Both the position numbers and the translations under genes were made by a program. Positions 53,349 to 63,623 of a stretch of DNA of 64,000 nt are shown here, in pieces (within the stretch, counting starts at the first letter, position 1; each line of letters starts with the position of its first letter). This stretch comes from Gammaproteobacteria bacterium (GTDB lineage Bacteria > Pseudomonadota > Gammaproteobacteria > Arenicellales > JAJDZL01). The notes under the pieces are model-generated. The model did no database searches. It saw only the letters and a list, made by a program, of their open reading frames with translations, and was not told the origin of the DNA. The stretch lies in assembly GCA_022823625.1 (NCBI GenBank), contig JAJEHQ010000003.1, positions 1 to 64,000 on the forward strand, given 5' to 3'.

Positions 53349-53829
53349 AGTTGCCATTCTGACTACGGCTTTGCTGATGACTCAAGCCGGCATTAGTAAT
53401 GCTGGAGAATGCAAGTTATCAACGCGACACTGGGCGAGTATGCACCATGCACTCATTTCACTCCACCACATAAATGGCGAGGAAACTGATCTTCGCGTGA
53501 AAATTGCGGATGAGCCGGGGGAGAGAGCTGCGGGATATCAGCACATCTGTCCCCAGATCATTGACCAAAGCGCAATTCTCTTTGTTTATCCTTCACCCCA
53601 AAATCGCAGTTTTCACATGAATAATGTCCATGCTGAACTCGACATTGGATTCTTTGATTCGGACGGGCTGCTTTTCCTGGTGATGCGAATGAAACCACCG
53701 TTGAAGGAAGGTTCAAGCTCGAATATCTATTCCCCTGGGCGAGATATCAAATACGCACTGGAAACGAAGGCTGGATACTTTGCCGAACACCGATTGCAAC
53801 CTGGCGAAGTCACTCTCGAAATTCGTTGA
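53305..53829 (+). CDS. DUF192 family exported protein
   Basis: Signal peptide; DLRVKIADEPGERAAGYQHICPQ..ILFVYPSPQNRSFHMNNVHAELDIGFFDSDG. Confidence 0.85.
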   Translation: MLIEFAKLFAQRSIKVAILTTALLMTQAGISNAGECKLSTRHWASMHHALISLHHINGEETDLRVKIADEPGERAAGYQHICPQIIDQSAILFVYPSPQNRSFHMNNVHAELDIGFFDSDGLLFLVMRMKPPLKEGSSSNIYSPGRDIKYALETKAGYFAEHRLQPGEVTLEIR

Positions 53830-53832
53830 AAT

Positions 53833-54339
53833 TCAAGATTGGAGGTCGGTGTTGATTCCGAGTTCCCTCAACTGTTGGAATGTATCTTCAAGGTTAATGT
53901 GAAGGATGGCGTTTCCGCCCGCTGCCTGCCACTCATTCGTATTTTTTATGTAGTCGTCGATCAAAATGTTTGGGATTTGATTCGAAACAGCGAAATTCTG
54001 TTTTTTAGTTCGACGATTGACAAGATGGATTCGCTCAGGATCCGTTAATCCAATGTTGTTGCGAAGCCACTTTCTTTTTCCCGGATCACTGTTTGGGTCA
54101 GAGTAGGGGAGCGAAGAAAGAATATGACCACGATAGTGTTCGACGATTCGCCAGACTTCTTTACCACCTGCCATCCACTCGAGGTTCTCCCAAAAGTCAG
54201 CCTGTTCGCGACAAAGAGTCCACATTTGGGAAACGGACAGTGTCTCAATTGGTTTATCGGTTAGCCTCTGAATGGCAGAAAAGAAGTTGCACAAAACACC
54301 GTCCATATCGCAATAGATGATGGGTTGAATAGCCATCAT
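53833..54339 (-). CDS. 5'(3')-deoxyribonucleotidase-like HAD phosphatase
   Basis: IIYCDMDGVLCNFFSAIQRL; ILIDDYIKNTNEWQAAGGNAILH. Confidence 0.8.
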   Translation of the reverse strand: MMAIQPIIYCDMDGVLCNFFSAIQRLTDKPIETLSVSQMWTLCREQADFWENLEWMAGGKEVWRIVEHYRGHILSSLPYSDPNSDPGKRKWLRNNIGLTDPERIHLVNRRTKKQNFAVSNQIPNILIDDYIKNTNEWQAAGGNAILHINLEDTFQQLRELGINTDLQS

Positions 54340-54381
54340 TGAATAGTCAGGTTGACTTATTTTGCTCGAATTGAGGGAAAC

Positions 54382-55446
54382 CTATACGTCAAGTCCACCG
54401 TCAATCATCGATGGCTTAAGAGGTTCGCCAAACTGTAGATTGCGCGACGCTCGTCTCCCCAGAATCTGTTCAAAATACTTTGGCTTCATTCCGAGTCCCG
54501 GACGAATTGAACGAATATTTGATTCTGTAAATTCTTCACCTTTTGAAATTGGAGATACGACATACAGAGAGCGACGCATCTTGAGTACTTTCTTTTCGGA
54601 AGAAGTCGGCTCGAAGCTAGGATGACCGACTGCGACTTTTGCAATTCGTGCTGCCTGCACCAATTCCGCAAGTTCCGCAGGTTCCAACGAAAATGCACTA
54701 TCAACGCCACCATCAGAGCGGGACAGTGTAAAGTGCTTTTCGATCAGATTGGCACCAAGTGCGATTGCGATGGCCGGAACAGTTGTACCAGGAGTGTGAT
54801 CAGACAATCCGGTCAACACGTCAAAGCGATCTGCAATCTCTGCCATTGTTGCGAGATTCGATTCTTTGGGATCAGTTGGATAGGCGGAAGTGCAGTGCAA
54901 AACAACAATATCCTCTGCTCCCGCACTGCGAGCTGCTTCAATTGCTTCCGAAATCTCTTCTAGATTTGCCATCCCGGTAGACATGATGATGGGTTTACCA
55001 GTACGGGCAACACATTTAATCAGGGGCAGGTCGATTAATTCTGGAGACGCAATTTTGTATGCTGGAGCACCAAGACTCTCAAGTAAATCTACCGCTGTAG
55101 GATCGAATGGAGACGAAAAGATAGTCAATCCAATTTTTTTTGCATGATCAAAAATCGGACCATGCCAGTCCCAGGGGGTATAGGCTTCTTCATAAAGATC
55201 GTAAAGTTGACGCCCGTCCCAAAGTCCTCCTCTAACGATGAACTCGGGAGCAGAATGATTAATCGTAATTGTGTCAGCGCGGTAGGTTTGAATTTTTACG
55301 GCGTTTGCACCAGCTGCTTTCACAGCATCAAGAATCCTGAAGGCTCGCTCAATATTGCCGTTGTGGTTGGCTGACATCTCTGCCACGATATAGGGCGGAT
55401 GTTCGGGTCCAATCGAGCAATTGTCTATGCGAATTGATTTAGCCAT
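54382..55446 (-). CDS. pseI: pseudaminic acid synthase / NeuB-family
   Basis: PYIVAEMSANHNGNIERAFRILDAVKAAGANAVKIQTYRADTITI; C-terminal SAF domain. Confidence 0.88.
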   Translation of the reverse strand: MAKSIRIDNCSIGPEHPPYIVAEMSANHNGNIERAFRILDAVKAAGANAVKIQTYRADTITINHSAPEFIVRGGLWDGRQLYDLYEEAYTPWDWHGPIFDHAKKIGLTIFSSPFDPTAVDLLESLGAPAYKIASPELIDLPLIKCVARTGKPIIMSTGMANLEEISEAIEAARSAGAEDIVVLHCTSAYPTDPKESNLATMAEIADRFDVLTGLSDHTPGTTVPAIAIALGANLIEKHFTLSRSDGGVDSAFSLEPAELAELVQAARIAKVAVGHPSFEPTSSEKKVLKMRRSLYVVSPISKGEEFTESNIRSIRPGLGMKPKYFEQILGRRASRNLQFGEPLKPSMIDGGLDV

Positions 55447-55697
55447 TTCTAAAGATTCCCAATTACAAATCGATGGTTACCGATTGATTCTTCAAACATT
55501 CAATAGGTTCAAATTTAACATGTCAACTCATAATCTAATGCTTCGCATAATTAAACTTTGATATCTCTTTGAATATGAAAGATCTTTATACAAAGTATTA
55601 TCTGTCTTTCTTAGCCGAGAAAGTGCTGATTATACTGGTTCCCATACCTCTTGGCGTGTAGCTCAATCTGGTTGCAACTCATTGAACCTAGGAAAAT

Positions 55698-56924
55698 TTA
55701 ACCGTAAATCGGGACGGTTTTCAAATGCTCTTCAATGGCACGGACAATCTTGTTGTCAAGTGGTAAATGTGTCTTTTCTGAGTTCCAATACTGGTGGAAC
55801 AGTTCAACGGTTTCGTGCGCCGTGTCAAGTACCAGTTTGGCTGGTAATCGCACCTTGGCAGCGAGATGAAGAAGTTCGTCTTCTGAAAATTGATCGAAAC
55901 GTTTGGATCGACTGAAAGTGAGTGCGGCTCTGTCATCTGAGATGTAGGGAATCGTCGAAACGAAATCGTAGGCAGGCGCCAACGATGCATTGCGCTTGTT
56001 CGGATAGATGAGAGACCAATTCTTAAGGTGCATGTCAGCATTTCCAATTAGGGAATTGAAGGTCAATCTGCGTATGAACTCAGCTATGTCGACATCACTT
56101 CCTTCGTTTTTAATAACGTTAGCGACATTACGCACACTTGCCTTTGTGTATTTATTCTCCGGATAGATGTTGAAGACCTGAGCGAAGTCCTCAGTATGAA
56201 TGGGAGTACCGTCTTCCAACCGGTCAAATCGCATTATCGCGAATGCTTTTCCTCGTATCGTGCCAATCCCTTCAGGAAGATTTACGATCATATCCGGTTC
56301 AATGAGTCGTATTTCTGGCACATCCATACCAATCAGCTTGGCAATTGACATCATCGAGTACTCATTTTCAGGTATGCCTTCATATTGGAGTGATGGTAAT
56401 TTAACGATCCAAGACCCGCCCATACCATGTGCTGGGATTGTCAATCCACCGCTAGCCGCTTCAATGGCGGAAAACTTTAATTGAACACCCGCGAGCGAAA
56501 ATCGTAGTACGTTCGAGTGTCGCGAGTCAGAAATTTCACCAGAATTATCAACATCTGGTAACCATGCTTCGTCCCCAACCGGCTTAACGGTAACAGCTCC
56601 AGGTAAGTCGTAGCCCAATGACCAAAGTAAAAAAAAATCGCGTATTTCTTTGACACCGACATTAGCTGCGAGATAGCTACGCAAACGCCCTTCCGGTAGT
56701 AGATTCGAAAAGTAGGGTTGTACCCTTGTCTGGACAGTTCTGAACTTCGTGATGAGTTCTCCAAACTGGTCTTTGAATGCTAATCCAAGCACAGGCCGGT
56801 TCTCATCAGAGATATAGCTCTCCTCGAATGAAAACAGCGTCCGATCACCTGGTAGAAGCGTTAGAGTACCTGTTGTGACACCGTGAAGCAGAACTTCCAG
56901 AATACGAATTTCAGTCATTATCAT
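55698..56924 (-). CDS. hipA: HipA-family kinase toxin
   Basis: FSNLLPEGRLRSYLAANVGV; FAIMRFDRLEDGTPIHTEDFAQVF; LTFNSLIGNADMHLKNWSLIY. Confidence 0.93.
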   Translation of the reverse strand: MIMTEIRILEVLLHGVTTGTLTLLPGDRTLFSFEESYISDENRPVLGLAFKDQFGELITKFRTVQTRVQPYFSNLLPEGRLRSYLAANVGVKEIRDFFLLWSLGYDLPGAVTVKPVGDEAWLPDVDNSGEISDSRHSNVLRFSLAGVQLKFSAIEAASGGLTIPAHGMGGSWIVKLPSLQYEGIPENEYSMMSIAKLIGMDVPEIRLIEPDMIVNLPEGIGTIRGKAFAIMRFDRLEDGTPIHTEDFAQVFNIYPENKYTKASVRNVANVIKNEGSDVDIAEFIRRLTFNSLIGNADMHLKNWSLIYPNKRNASLAPAYDFVSTIPYISDDRAALTFSRSKRFDQFSEDELLHLAAKVRLPAKLVLDTAHETVELFHQYWNSEKTHLPLDNKIVRAIEEHLKTVPIYG

Positions 56925-57255
56925 CGTAATCTAGAGAGTAGGCAGGCCTCACTGATTCTATGCCTAGGTTTGTTTCCCTCATGTCCGGTGAGCGTTTTCC
57001 AAATTGTTGTATTACTGCATGCACTACGGGAACAGAATTTCGGGGAACAAGCTCAATTTCCAAGTTCAATGCACGGGCAAGTTCGACGAGGCTTGATACA
57101 CGTAGATCAACAGCACCATTTTCAATTTTAGAAATGTGACTTTGAGGAATCCCGACCTTGAAACTAAGTGTACGCTGATTCAATCCTTGAGTTTTGCGGG
57201 CGGTTCTAAGTGCACGAGTGATATGTTCGATAGAGTATGTCATTATGATATTCAA
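56911..57255 (-). CDS. hipB: HipB-family Xre antitoxin
   Basis: RTARKTQGLNQRTLSFKVGIPQSHISKIENGAVDLRVSSLVELARAL; overlaps hipA. Confidence 0.92.
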   Translation of the reverse strand: MNIIMTYSIEHITRALRTARKTQGLNQRTLSFKVGIPQSHISKIENGAVDLRVSSLVELARALNLEIELVPRNSVPVVHAVIQQFGKRSPDMRETNLGIESVRPAYSLDYDDND

Positions 57256-57862
57256 TTACATATATTATTCAATATTTATATTGTATTATATATCAGATAA
57301 ACAGCAAAATCTCATGCTTTCCGAACTGCACCAATCACAAGCCTTAATTACAGCGTTACTCAAACAAAGACGACATTCTCAAATCAACGTAAGCGAATTA
57401 TTGGACTAGGACGGACAGGTTTTATTGATTTCTAGAACTAAGTTCAATTTCGGCCAAATTGACGTGGTGTGCGTTCTGATTGAAGCTGCCAAGAAGTTCC
57501 TGTTCAAAATTCCCAAGAACGAGGAGTGATGGGTTGCCAGTCTACCATCATTTGGTAGATCGACCAGCTTAGTCCAAGCGGTTTGAACTAGTTCTTGTAA
57601 TGAATTTTTTCGTCAACGCACTGCGACAAAAGTGCATTGAGACTGAGGCTTATCTAGAGCGAATACGCATTATGTGTCTTAGAATATAACTTTTATTTAT
57701 CAAAGATTTATTTTAGACATTTCATCTAATAAGTATGAAGAAATTGAAATTCTGTATTTGAAAATTGCTCTAAATCAGTAAGTGTGAAAACCCACAAACA
57801 AAATTAAAATGATTGACTGGTCTTGTTGATAGACCATAGAACAGAAAATGGAGAGCTAACTT

Positions 57863-58651
57863 ATGAATCCAGTAGAAACGCAATTACAAGATGGCATTTT
57901 CACAATTGCACTATCACGTCCGAAACAGTTCAATGCTTTGAACTGGGAGATGCTGAATGGTTTAGATGAAGCTGTTCAATTCATTGAAGGTAGTTCTGAC
58001 GTTCGCTGTGTTGTTATCGAAGGAAAAGGGGATAACTTTATGGCAGGTGGCGACATCGTGTATTTTCACGACTTGATTGATACCGAAGCTGATGAGAAAA
58101 GAAAAATATTCAGTGAGTTAATATCGACTGTTCATCAACTGGTTGAAAGATTCGCAGATCTGCCAGTACCTGTCATTGCAAAGGTTCGAGGTGCAGCGGC
58201 AGGATTTGGGATCAGTTTGGTAGCCGGTTGCGACCTTGCCATTGGCACCAAAAACTCAATCTATACATCTGCTTACAATCTTCTGGGTACTTCTCCCGAC
58301 GGCGGTAGCACTTTCTACATGCCTCGTTCTGTTGGAATGAAAAAAGCGATGGAAATAGCATTGCTGACAAAAAGGTACAGTGCCGATGAAGCGCTTGAGA
58401 TCGGATTGATCAATCAGGTAGTTGATGATGAAGATCTGAATGCTACTGTTGAAAAAGTAGCGACCCAAATTGCAAAGTCTGCGCGTTTAGCTGTGTCAAA
58501 CGCGAAAAGGTTGATCAGGCGGTCGTTCCAGAATGATCTCAACAATCAACTGAAGTTAGAGCAGGAACTGTTTTTGGATTGTGCAGTTTCGGGCGACTTT
58601 GCTGAGGGTGTTCGGGCCTTTGTTGAAAAAAGACCGGCTAAATTTGATTGA
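57863..58651 (+). CDS. enoyl-CoA hydratase/isomerase family protein
   Basis: ALSRPKQFNALNWEMLNGL; GDNFMAGGDIVYF; VRGAAAGFGISLVAGCDLAI. Confidence 0.93.
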   Translation: MNPVETQLQDGIFTIALSRPKQFNALNWEMLNGLDEAVQFIEGSSDVRCVVIEGKGDNFMAGGDIVYFHDLIDTEADEKRKIFSELISTVHQLVERFADLPVPVIAKVRGAAAGFGISLVAGCDLAIGTKNSIYTSAYNLLGTSPDGGSTFYMPRSVGMKKAMEIALLTKRYSADEALEIGLINQVVDDEDLNATVEKVATQIAKSARLAVSNAKRLIRRSFQNDLNNQLKLEQELFLDCAVSGDFAEGVRAFVEKRPAKFD

Positions 58652-58780
58652 AAATAGAACGGAATAAAAATCGTTTTTGATGCTCAAAAATCCACTAATC
58701 TTGTACTTGAGATAGCACCTCTCAACTAAATTTGAGTTGTTATTTTGAGCCGAATCGGATAAATTAAACATTCTGGCTAA

Positions 58781-58846
58781 CCACTTTACTCCTTGCCCTG
58801 TTAATGCCGGTAAAGTAGGGCTAATATCCGAGAGGAGATCTTATCT
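58781..58846 (+). promoter_or_regulatory. candidate S6:S18-binding autoregulatory leader of rpsF operon
   Basis: Stem ACTTTAC (58783-58789) / GTAAAGT (58810-58816) with CCG (58807-58809) flanking the 3' strand, just upstream of rpsF. Confidence 0.45.
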
Positions 58847-59437
58847 ATGCGTCATTATGAAATTGTCGCTCTGGTGCATCCAGACCAGAGTGAGCAGCAG
58901 GATGAAATCATTGATCGCTACCGAAGAATCGTCGAAGATTCTGGCGGTACAGTACACCGTTGCGAAGACTGGGGTCGGCGAAAACTCGCCTATCCAATTC
59001 AGAAATTATTCAAAGCTGGGTACTTTCTGATGAATATCGAATGCGACCCTTCAGTTAAAGAGGAGATCGAAACGGTATTTCGTTACAACGATTCAATCAT
59101 TCGAAGCTTGGTTCTGCGAAAGAACGGCCCAGTCACAGAGCAGTCGCCAATTCTCAAGCAGATTATCAAGAAGAAAGCTGATGAAAAGAGGCAAGCGGAA
59201 GAAGCAGCTGAGGAAGCGCGTAAGGCCGAAGAAGCCAGACAAGCCGAATTAGCTAAGGCTGAAGAAGCCAGACAAGCCGAATTAGCTGCTCAGAAAGAAG
59301 CTGCTGAAATCAAAGCGGAATCGACTGATGAAGAAAGTCAAAATGAAGATGAGAAAGACAGCGAAGATACGGAAAACGCTGTTGAGTCAATTAGTGCCGA
59401 TGAGACAGATGATGATAAAGAAGAGGTGACGTCATGA
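58847..59437 (+). CDS. rpsF: ribosomal protein S6 with long C-terminal extension
   Basis: [53 protein letters not shown]. Confidence 0.96.
   Translation: MRHYEIVALVHPDQSEQQDEIIDRYRRIVEDSGGTVHRCEDWGRRKLAYPIQKLFKAGYFLMNIECDPSVKEEIETVFRYNDSIIRSLVLRKNGPVTEQSPILKQIIKKKADEKRQAEEAAEEARKAEEARQAELAKAEEARQAELAAQKEAAEIKAESTDEESQNEDEKDSEDTENAVESISADETDDDKEEVTS
59228..59287 (+). repeat. 33-nt-period tandem repeat in rpsF ([11 protein letters not shown])
   Basis: GAAGAAGCCAGACAAGCCGAATTAGCT at 59228-59254 and exactly again at 59261-59287. Confidence 0.95.
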
Positions 59438-59661
59438 ACCGCCGGTCAAGAAAGAAAAAGTTTTGCTATTTCACCGCGAACGGAATTACCGAAATCGATT
59501 ACAAAGATATAGAACTTTTGGAAAATTTCATCTCTGAATCCGGAAAAATTTTCCCCAGCCGCAGTACCGGGACTAAAGCAAGGTATCAGCGCCAGTTGAC
59601 TAACGCAATCAAATTGGCTCGATATCTTTCTCTTATTCCCTACACCGATTCTCACGGTTAA
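59434..59661 (+). CDS. rpsR: ribosomal protein S18
   Basis: [67 protein letters not shown]. Confidence 0.97.
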   Translation: MNRRSRKKKFCYFTANGITEIDYKDIELLENFISESGKIFPSRSTGTKARYQRQLTNAIKLARYLSLIPYTDSHG

Positions 59662-59673
59662 GGTGAGTGAACT

Positions 59674-60210
59674 ATGAAAGTAATTCTGCTTGAATCTGTT
59701 GTAAAGCTCGGTGAACTGGGTGACGCGGTTGAGGTCAAACCTGGATATGCTCGAAATTACTTGATTCCTCAACGAAAAGCGGTTCGAGCGACCGCTGAAG
59801 CGATGGCTGCTGTTGATAGCCGACGTGAGGAGCTGTTGAAGCAAGAAAAGGCTCGATTGGATGTTGCCAAGGTACGTGCGGAAAGTGCAGTCAAGGAACT
59901 CACAATTTCGAGACGTGTGATTGACGAAGAGGGACGTTTGTTCGGTTCAGTTGCAGCTAATGACATTGTTCAAGCTGCTGAAGAGCACGATACCGAAATA
60001 CTTCGATCAGAGCTCCTGATGCCGGAGGGCAACATCAAAAACACAGGAGAGTTCACTATTCCTGTGGTTGTTCATCCGGAAGTACGATTCGAGATCGAGG
60101 TTACAGTTGTATCTGACAGTTCGGGTGAGTTGCCTGAAGAGTCTTCAATTTCCGAATCAGAATCCACCGATTCAAATGAATCTGCCGACGATGAGACATC
60201 GACGGAGTAA
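59674..60210 (+). CDS. rplI: ribosomal protein L9 with acidic C-terminal tail
   Basis: MKVILLESVVKLGELGDAVEVKPGYARNYLIPQRKAVRAT. Confidence 0.97.
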   Translation: MKVILLESVVKLGELGDAVEVKPGYARNYLIPQRKAVRATAEAMAAVDSRREELLKQEKARLDVAKVRAESAVKELTISRRVIDEEGRLFGSVAANDIVQAAEEHDTEILRSELLMPEGNIKNTGEFTIPVVVHPEVRFEIEVTVVSDSSGELPEESSISESESTDSNESADDETSTE

Positions 60211-61653
60211 GTGAGTCGAGTGTCGAGGGATAGCTTACAACGAGAAGCTCCAGACGATCCCGCAATCGCGACCAGATACAACGAAAGTTCTTCTCTCTCT
60301 GGACAGCGGGTAATTCCGAATAATCTGTATGCTGAGCAAGCGTTGCTCGGCGCAATTCTTATCGACAACACTCAGTTTGATAGGATTACTGGCTATCTTG
60401 ATACGAGTGACTTTTATCAACAAAAGCATCAAGCGATCTTTGGTGCTTTTTCAAGGTTGCTTGAAAAAGCTGAAAATGTTGATCTGGTAACAACTCGAAC
60501 AGCTCTCGAACAATCCGGAGATTTGGAAAAAGCGGGTGGAATTGAATACTTGTTGGAACTGGCTAACGAGACGCCATATGCCGGAAATATTGAATCGTAT
60601 GCCAAAATCGTACATGACTGTGGACTGTTGCGCAAGCTGCTACGCTGTACTCACGATATCCGGCGAATGGTTCTTGATTCAGGTGAATCTCCTGCCACAG
60701 AAGTGCTGAGTAAATCTCAACATTTGATTTACGAAATTGACAAGGAAGAAAAATCAAATGTCGGTCTAACGCCTTTCAAGGATTCAGCAGAAGTAGCATT
60801 CAAGAAGATTGAAGACCTGTTTCAGAATCCGTCAAGCGATGGAACGACTGGCGTACCTTCTGGATTTGTTGATCTCGACAAAAAGACGTTGGGATTTCAA
60901 CCATCTGATCTCATCATTATCGCTGGGCGTCCCAGTATGGGGAAAACTGCATTAGCACTCAACATTGCCGAATATGCAGCAATCCAGAAAAAGCTTCGAG
61001 TCGCTATTTTTAGCCTTGAAATGTCAGGTGTTTCACTGGCGACTCGTTCGCTGTCGTCGTTAAGCACCATTGACTCAAAACGGATACGAGACGGCAAACT
61101 CGGCGAAGGGGTAGAGGCAGAAAACGCTTGGCAGCGACTAGCTGTTGCCTATGATCTGCTGAATGACGCACAAATATACATTGATGATACGTCCGGACTG
61201 TCACCGATCGAAATTTCCGCCCGTGCAAGACGCATGAAACGTGAAAGAGGCGGACTGGACCTGGTGATTGTGGATTACCTGCAATTGTTGCAGATGCAGA
61301 GCAAGGTTGAAAATCGGGTTCACGAAATCGCTGGGATTACTCGCGAACTGAAGTTTCTCGCAAAGGAGTTGGAGATTCCAGTCATTTGTTTGTCTCAGCT
61401 AAATCGGGCTGCTGAGAATCGTAATCGACCGATCATGGCAGATTTGCGCGACTCTGGGGCAATTGAACAGGATGCTGACTTGGTATTGTTCATTTATCGA
61501 GATGAGGTTTACAATCAAAATACCAAGGATCAAAACCTAGCCGAGATCATTATCGCCAAGCACCGTAATGGTGAAACAGGTATGGTAAAACTGTGGTTTG
61601 TTAAGGAGTGCACACGATTTGAAACCCCCGCCAATGATGATTACGATATCTAA
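60211..61653 (+). CDS. dnaB: replicative DNA helicase
   Basis: PNNLYAEQALLGAILIDN; LIIIAGRPSMGKTALALNIAEYAA; VIVDYLQLLQ. Confidence 0.97.
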   Translation: MSRVSRDSLQREAPDDPAIATRYNESSSLSGQRVIPNNLYAEQALLGAILIDNTQFDRITGYLDTSDFYQQKHQAIFGAFSRLLEKAENVDLVTTRTALEQSGDLEKAGGIEYLLELANETPYAGNIESYAKIVHDCGLLRKLLRCTHDIRRMVLDSGESPATEVLSKSQHLIYEIDKEEKSNVGLTPFKDSAEVAFKKIEDLFQNPSSDGTTGVPSGFVDLDKKTLGFQPSDLIIIAGRPSMGKTALALNIAEYAAIQKKLRVAIFSLEMSGVSLATRSLSSLSTIDSKRIRDGKLGEGVEAENAWQRLAVAYDLLNDAQIYIDDTSGLSPIEISARARRMKRERGGLDLVIVDYLQLLQMQSKVENRVHEIAGITRELKFLAKELEIPVICLSQLNRAAENRNRPIMADLRDSGAIEQDADLVLFIYRDEVYNQNTKDQNLAEIIIAKHRNGETGMVKLWFVKECTRFETPANDDYDI

Positions 61654-61700
61654 TAATCCATGTACCCAGAATTGAGCCAATCCTTCTAAGCCCAGGGATC

Positions 61701-62771
61701 ATGCACGTTTATGGCTCAGTTAACCTAGCCGCATTACTGCACAATCTGTCGATAGCCCGCCAACATGCGCCAACTGCGCAAGTGATGGCAGTTGTAAAAA
61801 AGGATGGATACGGACATGGGCTGGTTCGGGTTGCAAAGACTCTTGAATCAAATGTCGACGGGTTCGCTGTTGCCAGCGTGGATGAGGCAGTCAATCTGAG
61901 AGAATTTTCAGTTGGTAAACCTATCACCATTCTCTCAGGGTTTAGTTCACCGGATCACATTGATTTGCTTACTCGCCACTCATTAGAGCCTGTCATCTAC
62001 TGTGATGAGCAGTTCAAGATGCTGGAGTCGGCCAAATTTGATCAATTGGCGACTTGGATCAAGTTTGATACGGGAATGAATCGCTTGGGTTTCTCAATTG
62101 AAGACTTTGATAAACCGATCGAAAGGGCTATGTCAAATTCTTCAATTCGAATCAAGGGGCTGATGACGCATTTTGCGTGTGCTGATGAACTAAATTCACA
62201 GTTTACAAGTCAGCAGATCGATCGATTTCAACGCTATTCTTCAAACTGGCAGCATTCCGTAAGCCTCGCCAACTCAGCTGGTATATTGCGCTGGCCAGAA
62301 AGTCGGGTAGGGTGGATTAGACCTGGAATTATGCTTTACGGTGCTTCCCCCTTTCCTGAAATTCCCGCCCACCAACTTGGCCTCAAACCAGTGATGAACC
62401 TTTATTCGCGGATTATTTCCAAAAAGAAACTGCCAGCGGGTGAGAGCGTTGGTTATGGAGGCACTTGGAAGTGTATTGACGAAACTCAAATTGGAATTGT
62501 CGCAGCAGGATATGGAGACGGTTTTTTTCGAAGTGCCTCCAGCAAAGCTAAAGTTTTGATTAAAAACCGCAAGGTAAACGTAATCGGTCGCGTGTCGATG
62601 GATTCACTAGCGGTCGATTTAAACCAGGTTCCGAACGCAAGAGTCGGCACGCCAGTTAAACTGTTTGGAGACGGTCTGCCCGTCGAAGATTTGGCAGTTG
62701 CAGCTGGTACTATACCCTACGAAATCTTCACCAGCCTCAATCCTCGGACGGTCACGCTGACTGAAGATTGA
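61701..62771 (+). CDS. alr: alanine racemase
   Basis: AVVKKDGYGHGLVRVAKTL; GRVSMDSLAVDLNQV. Confidence 0.96.
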   Translation: MHVYGSVNLAALLHNLSIARQHAPTAQVMAVVKKDGYGHGLVRVAKTLESNVDGFAVASVDEAVNLREFSVGKPITILSGFSSPDHIDLLTRHSLEPVIYCDEQFKMLESAKFDQLATWIKFDTGMNRLGFSIEDFDKPIERAMSNSSIRIKGLMTHFACADELNSQFTSQQIDRFQRYSSNWQHSVSLANSAGILRWPESRVGWIRPGIMLYGASPFPEIPAHQLGLKPVMNLYSRIISKKKLPAGESVGYGGTWKCIDETQIGIVAAGYGDGFFRSASSKAKVLIKNRKVNVIGRVSMDSLAVDLNQVPNARVGTPVKLFGDGLPVEDLAVAAGTIPYEIFTSLNPRTVTLTED

Positions 62772-62775
62772 TGTT

Positions 62776-63597
62776 CTAATCAAATCGCAGCAACTCATTC
62801 AACGAAGTTTTACTGCGGGTTTTTTCATCGACCTGTTTGACAATTACTGCACAGTACAGACTGCAGCTTCCGTCAGAAGAGGGCAGTGATCCTGACACCA
62901 CTACTGAACCTGGTGGTACATACCCAAAGGTTGTTTCCCCAGTATCTCGATTGAATATTTTTGTACTCTGACCGATGTACACGCCCATTGAAATCACAGA
63001 ACCCTGGCCGACAATGACACCTTCAACGATTTCGCTTCTGGCACCAATAAAGCAGTTGTCTTCAATAATGGTTGGTGTTGCCTGAAGTGGTTCAAGCACT
63101 CCGCCTATTCCAGCACCACCGGACAGGTGTACATTCTTGCCAATTTGTGCGCAAGATCCCACTGTCGCCCAAGTGTCGACCATTGTTCCTTCATCAACGT
63201 ATGCACCAATATTCACATAGCTCGGCATCAACACAACATTTCTGGCAATAAATGCACCATTACGGACAGTTGCTGGTGGAACGACACGGTATCCGCCAGC
63301 GATAAATTCCTGTTCGCCAAAATCGGTGAATTTCCGGTCGACCTTGTCATAATAAGTGGCGCCTCCATCACGTATGACGGAATTCTCTTTTATACGAAAC
63401 GATAGCAATACAGCCTTTTTGACCCACTCATTCACATGCCATTGGCCGTTGAGTTTTTCGGCTACCCTAATTTTCCCGTCATTGAGTGCTGCAAGGGTTT
63501 CATCAATAGCCTCGCGTACATCAGCTGAGCAGTTATTTGGACTGATCGTCGAGCGATGATTAAACGCATCATTGATCGTTGATTCCAGATTACTCAT
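62776..63597 (-). CDS. dapD: 2,3,4,5-tetrahydropyridine-2,6-dicarboxylate N-succinyltransferase
   Basis: Left-handed beta-helix; [50 protein letters not shown]. Confidence 0.97.
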   Translation of the reverse strand: MSNLESTINDAFNHRSTISPNNCSADVREAIDETLAALNDGKIRVAEKLNGQWHVNEWVKKAVLLSFRIKENSVIRDGGATYYDKVDRKFTDFGEQEFIAGGYRVVPPATVRNGAFIARNVVLMPSYVNIGAYVDEGTMVDTWATVGSCAQIGKNVHLSGGAGIGGVLEPLQATPTIIEDNCFIGARSEIVEGVIVGQGSVISMGVYIGQSTKIFNRDTGETTFGYVPPGSVVVSGSLPSSDGSCSLYCAVIVKQVDEKTRSKTSLNELLRFD

Positions 63598-63623
63598 GAA
63601 TGCTCCTTGAGTTGAGTATTTTG

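Noticed and set aside
55651-55690. tRNA-like 5' sequence ggcgtgtagctcaatctggttgcaac
   Set aside because: Resembles a tRNA acceptor/D-arm start, but no anticodon or T-arm (GGTTCRAATCC) follows, so it is not called as a tRNA; could be a remnant or chance
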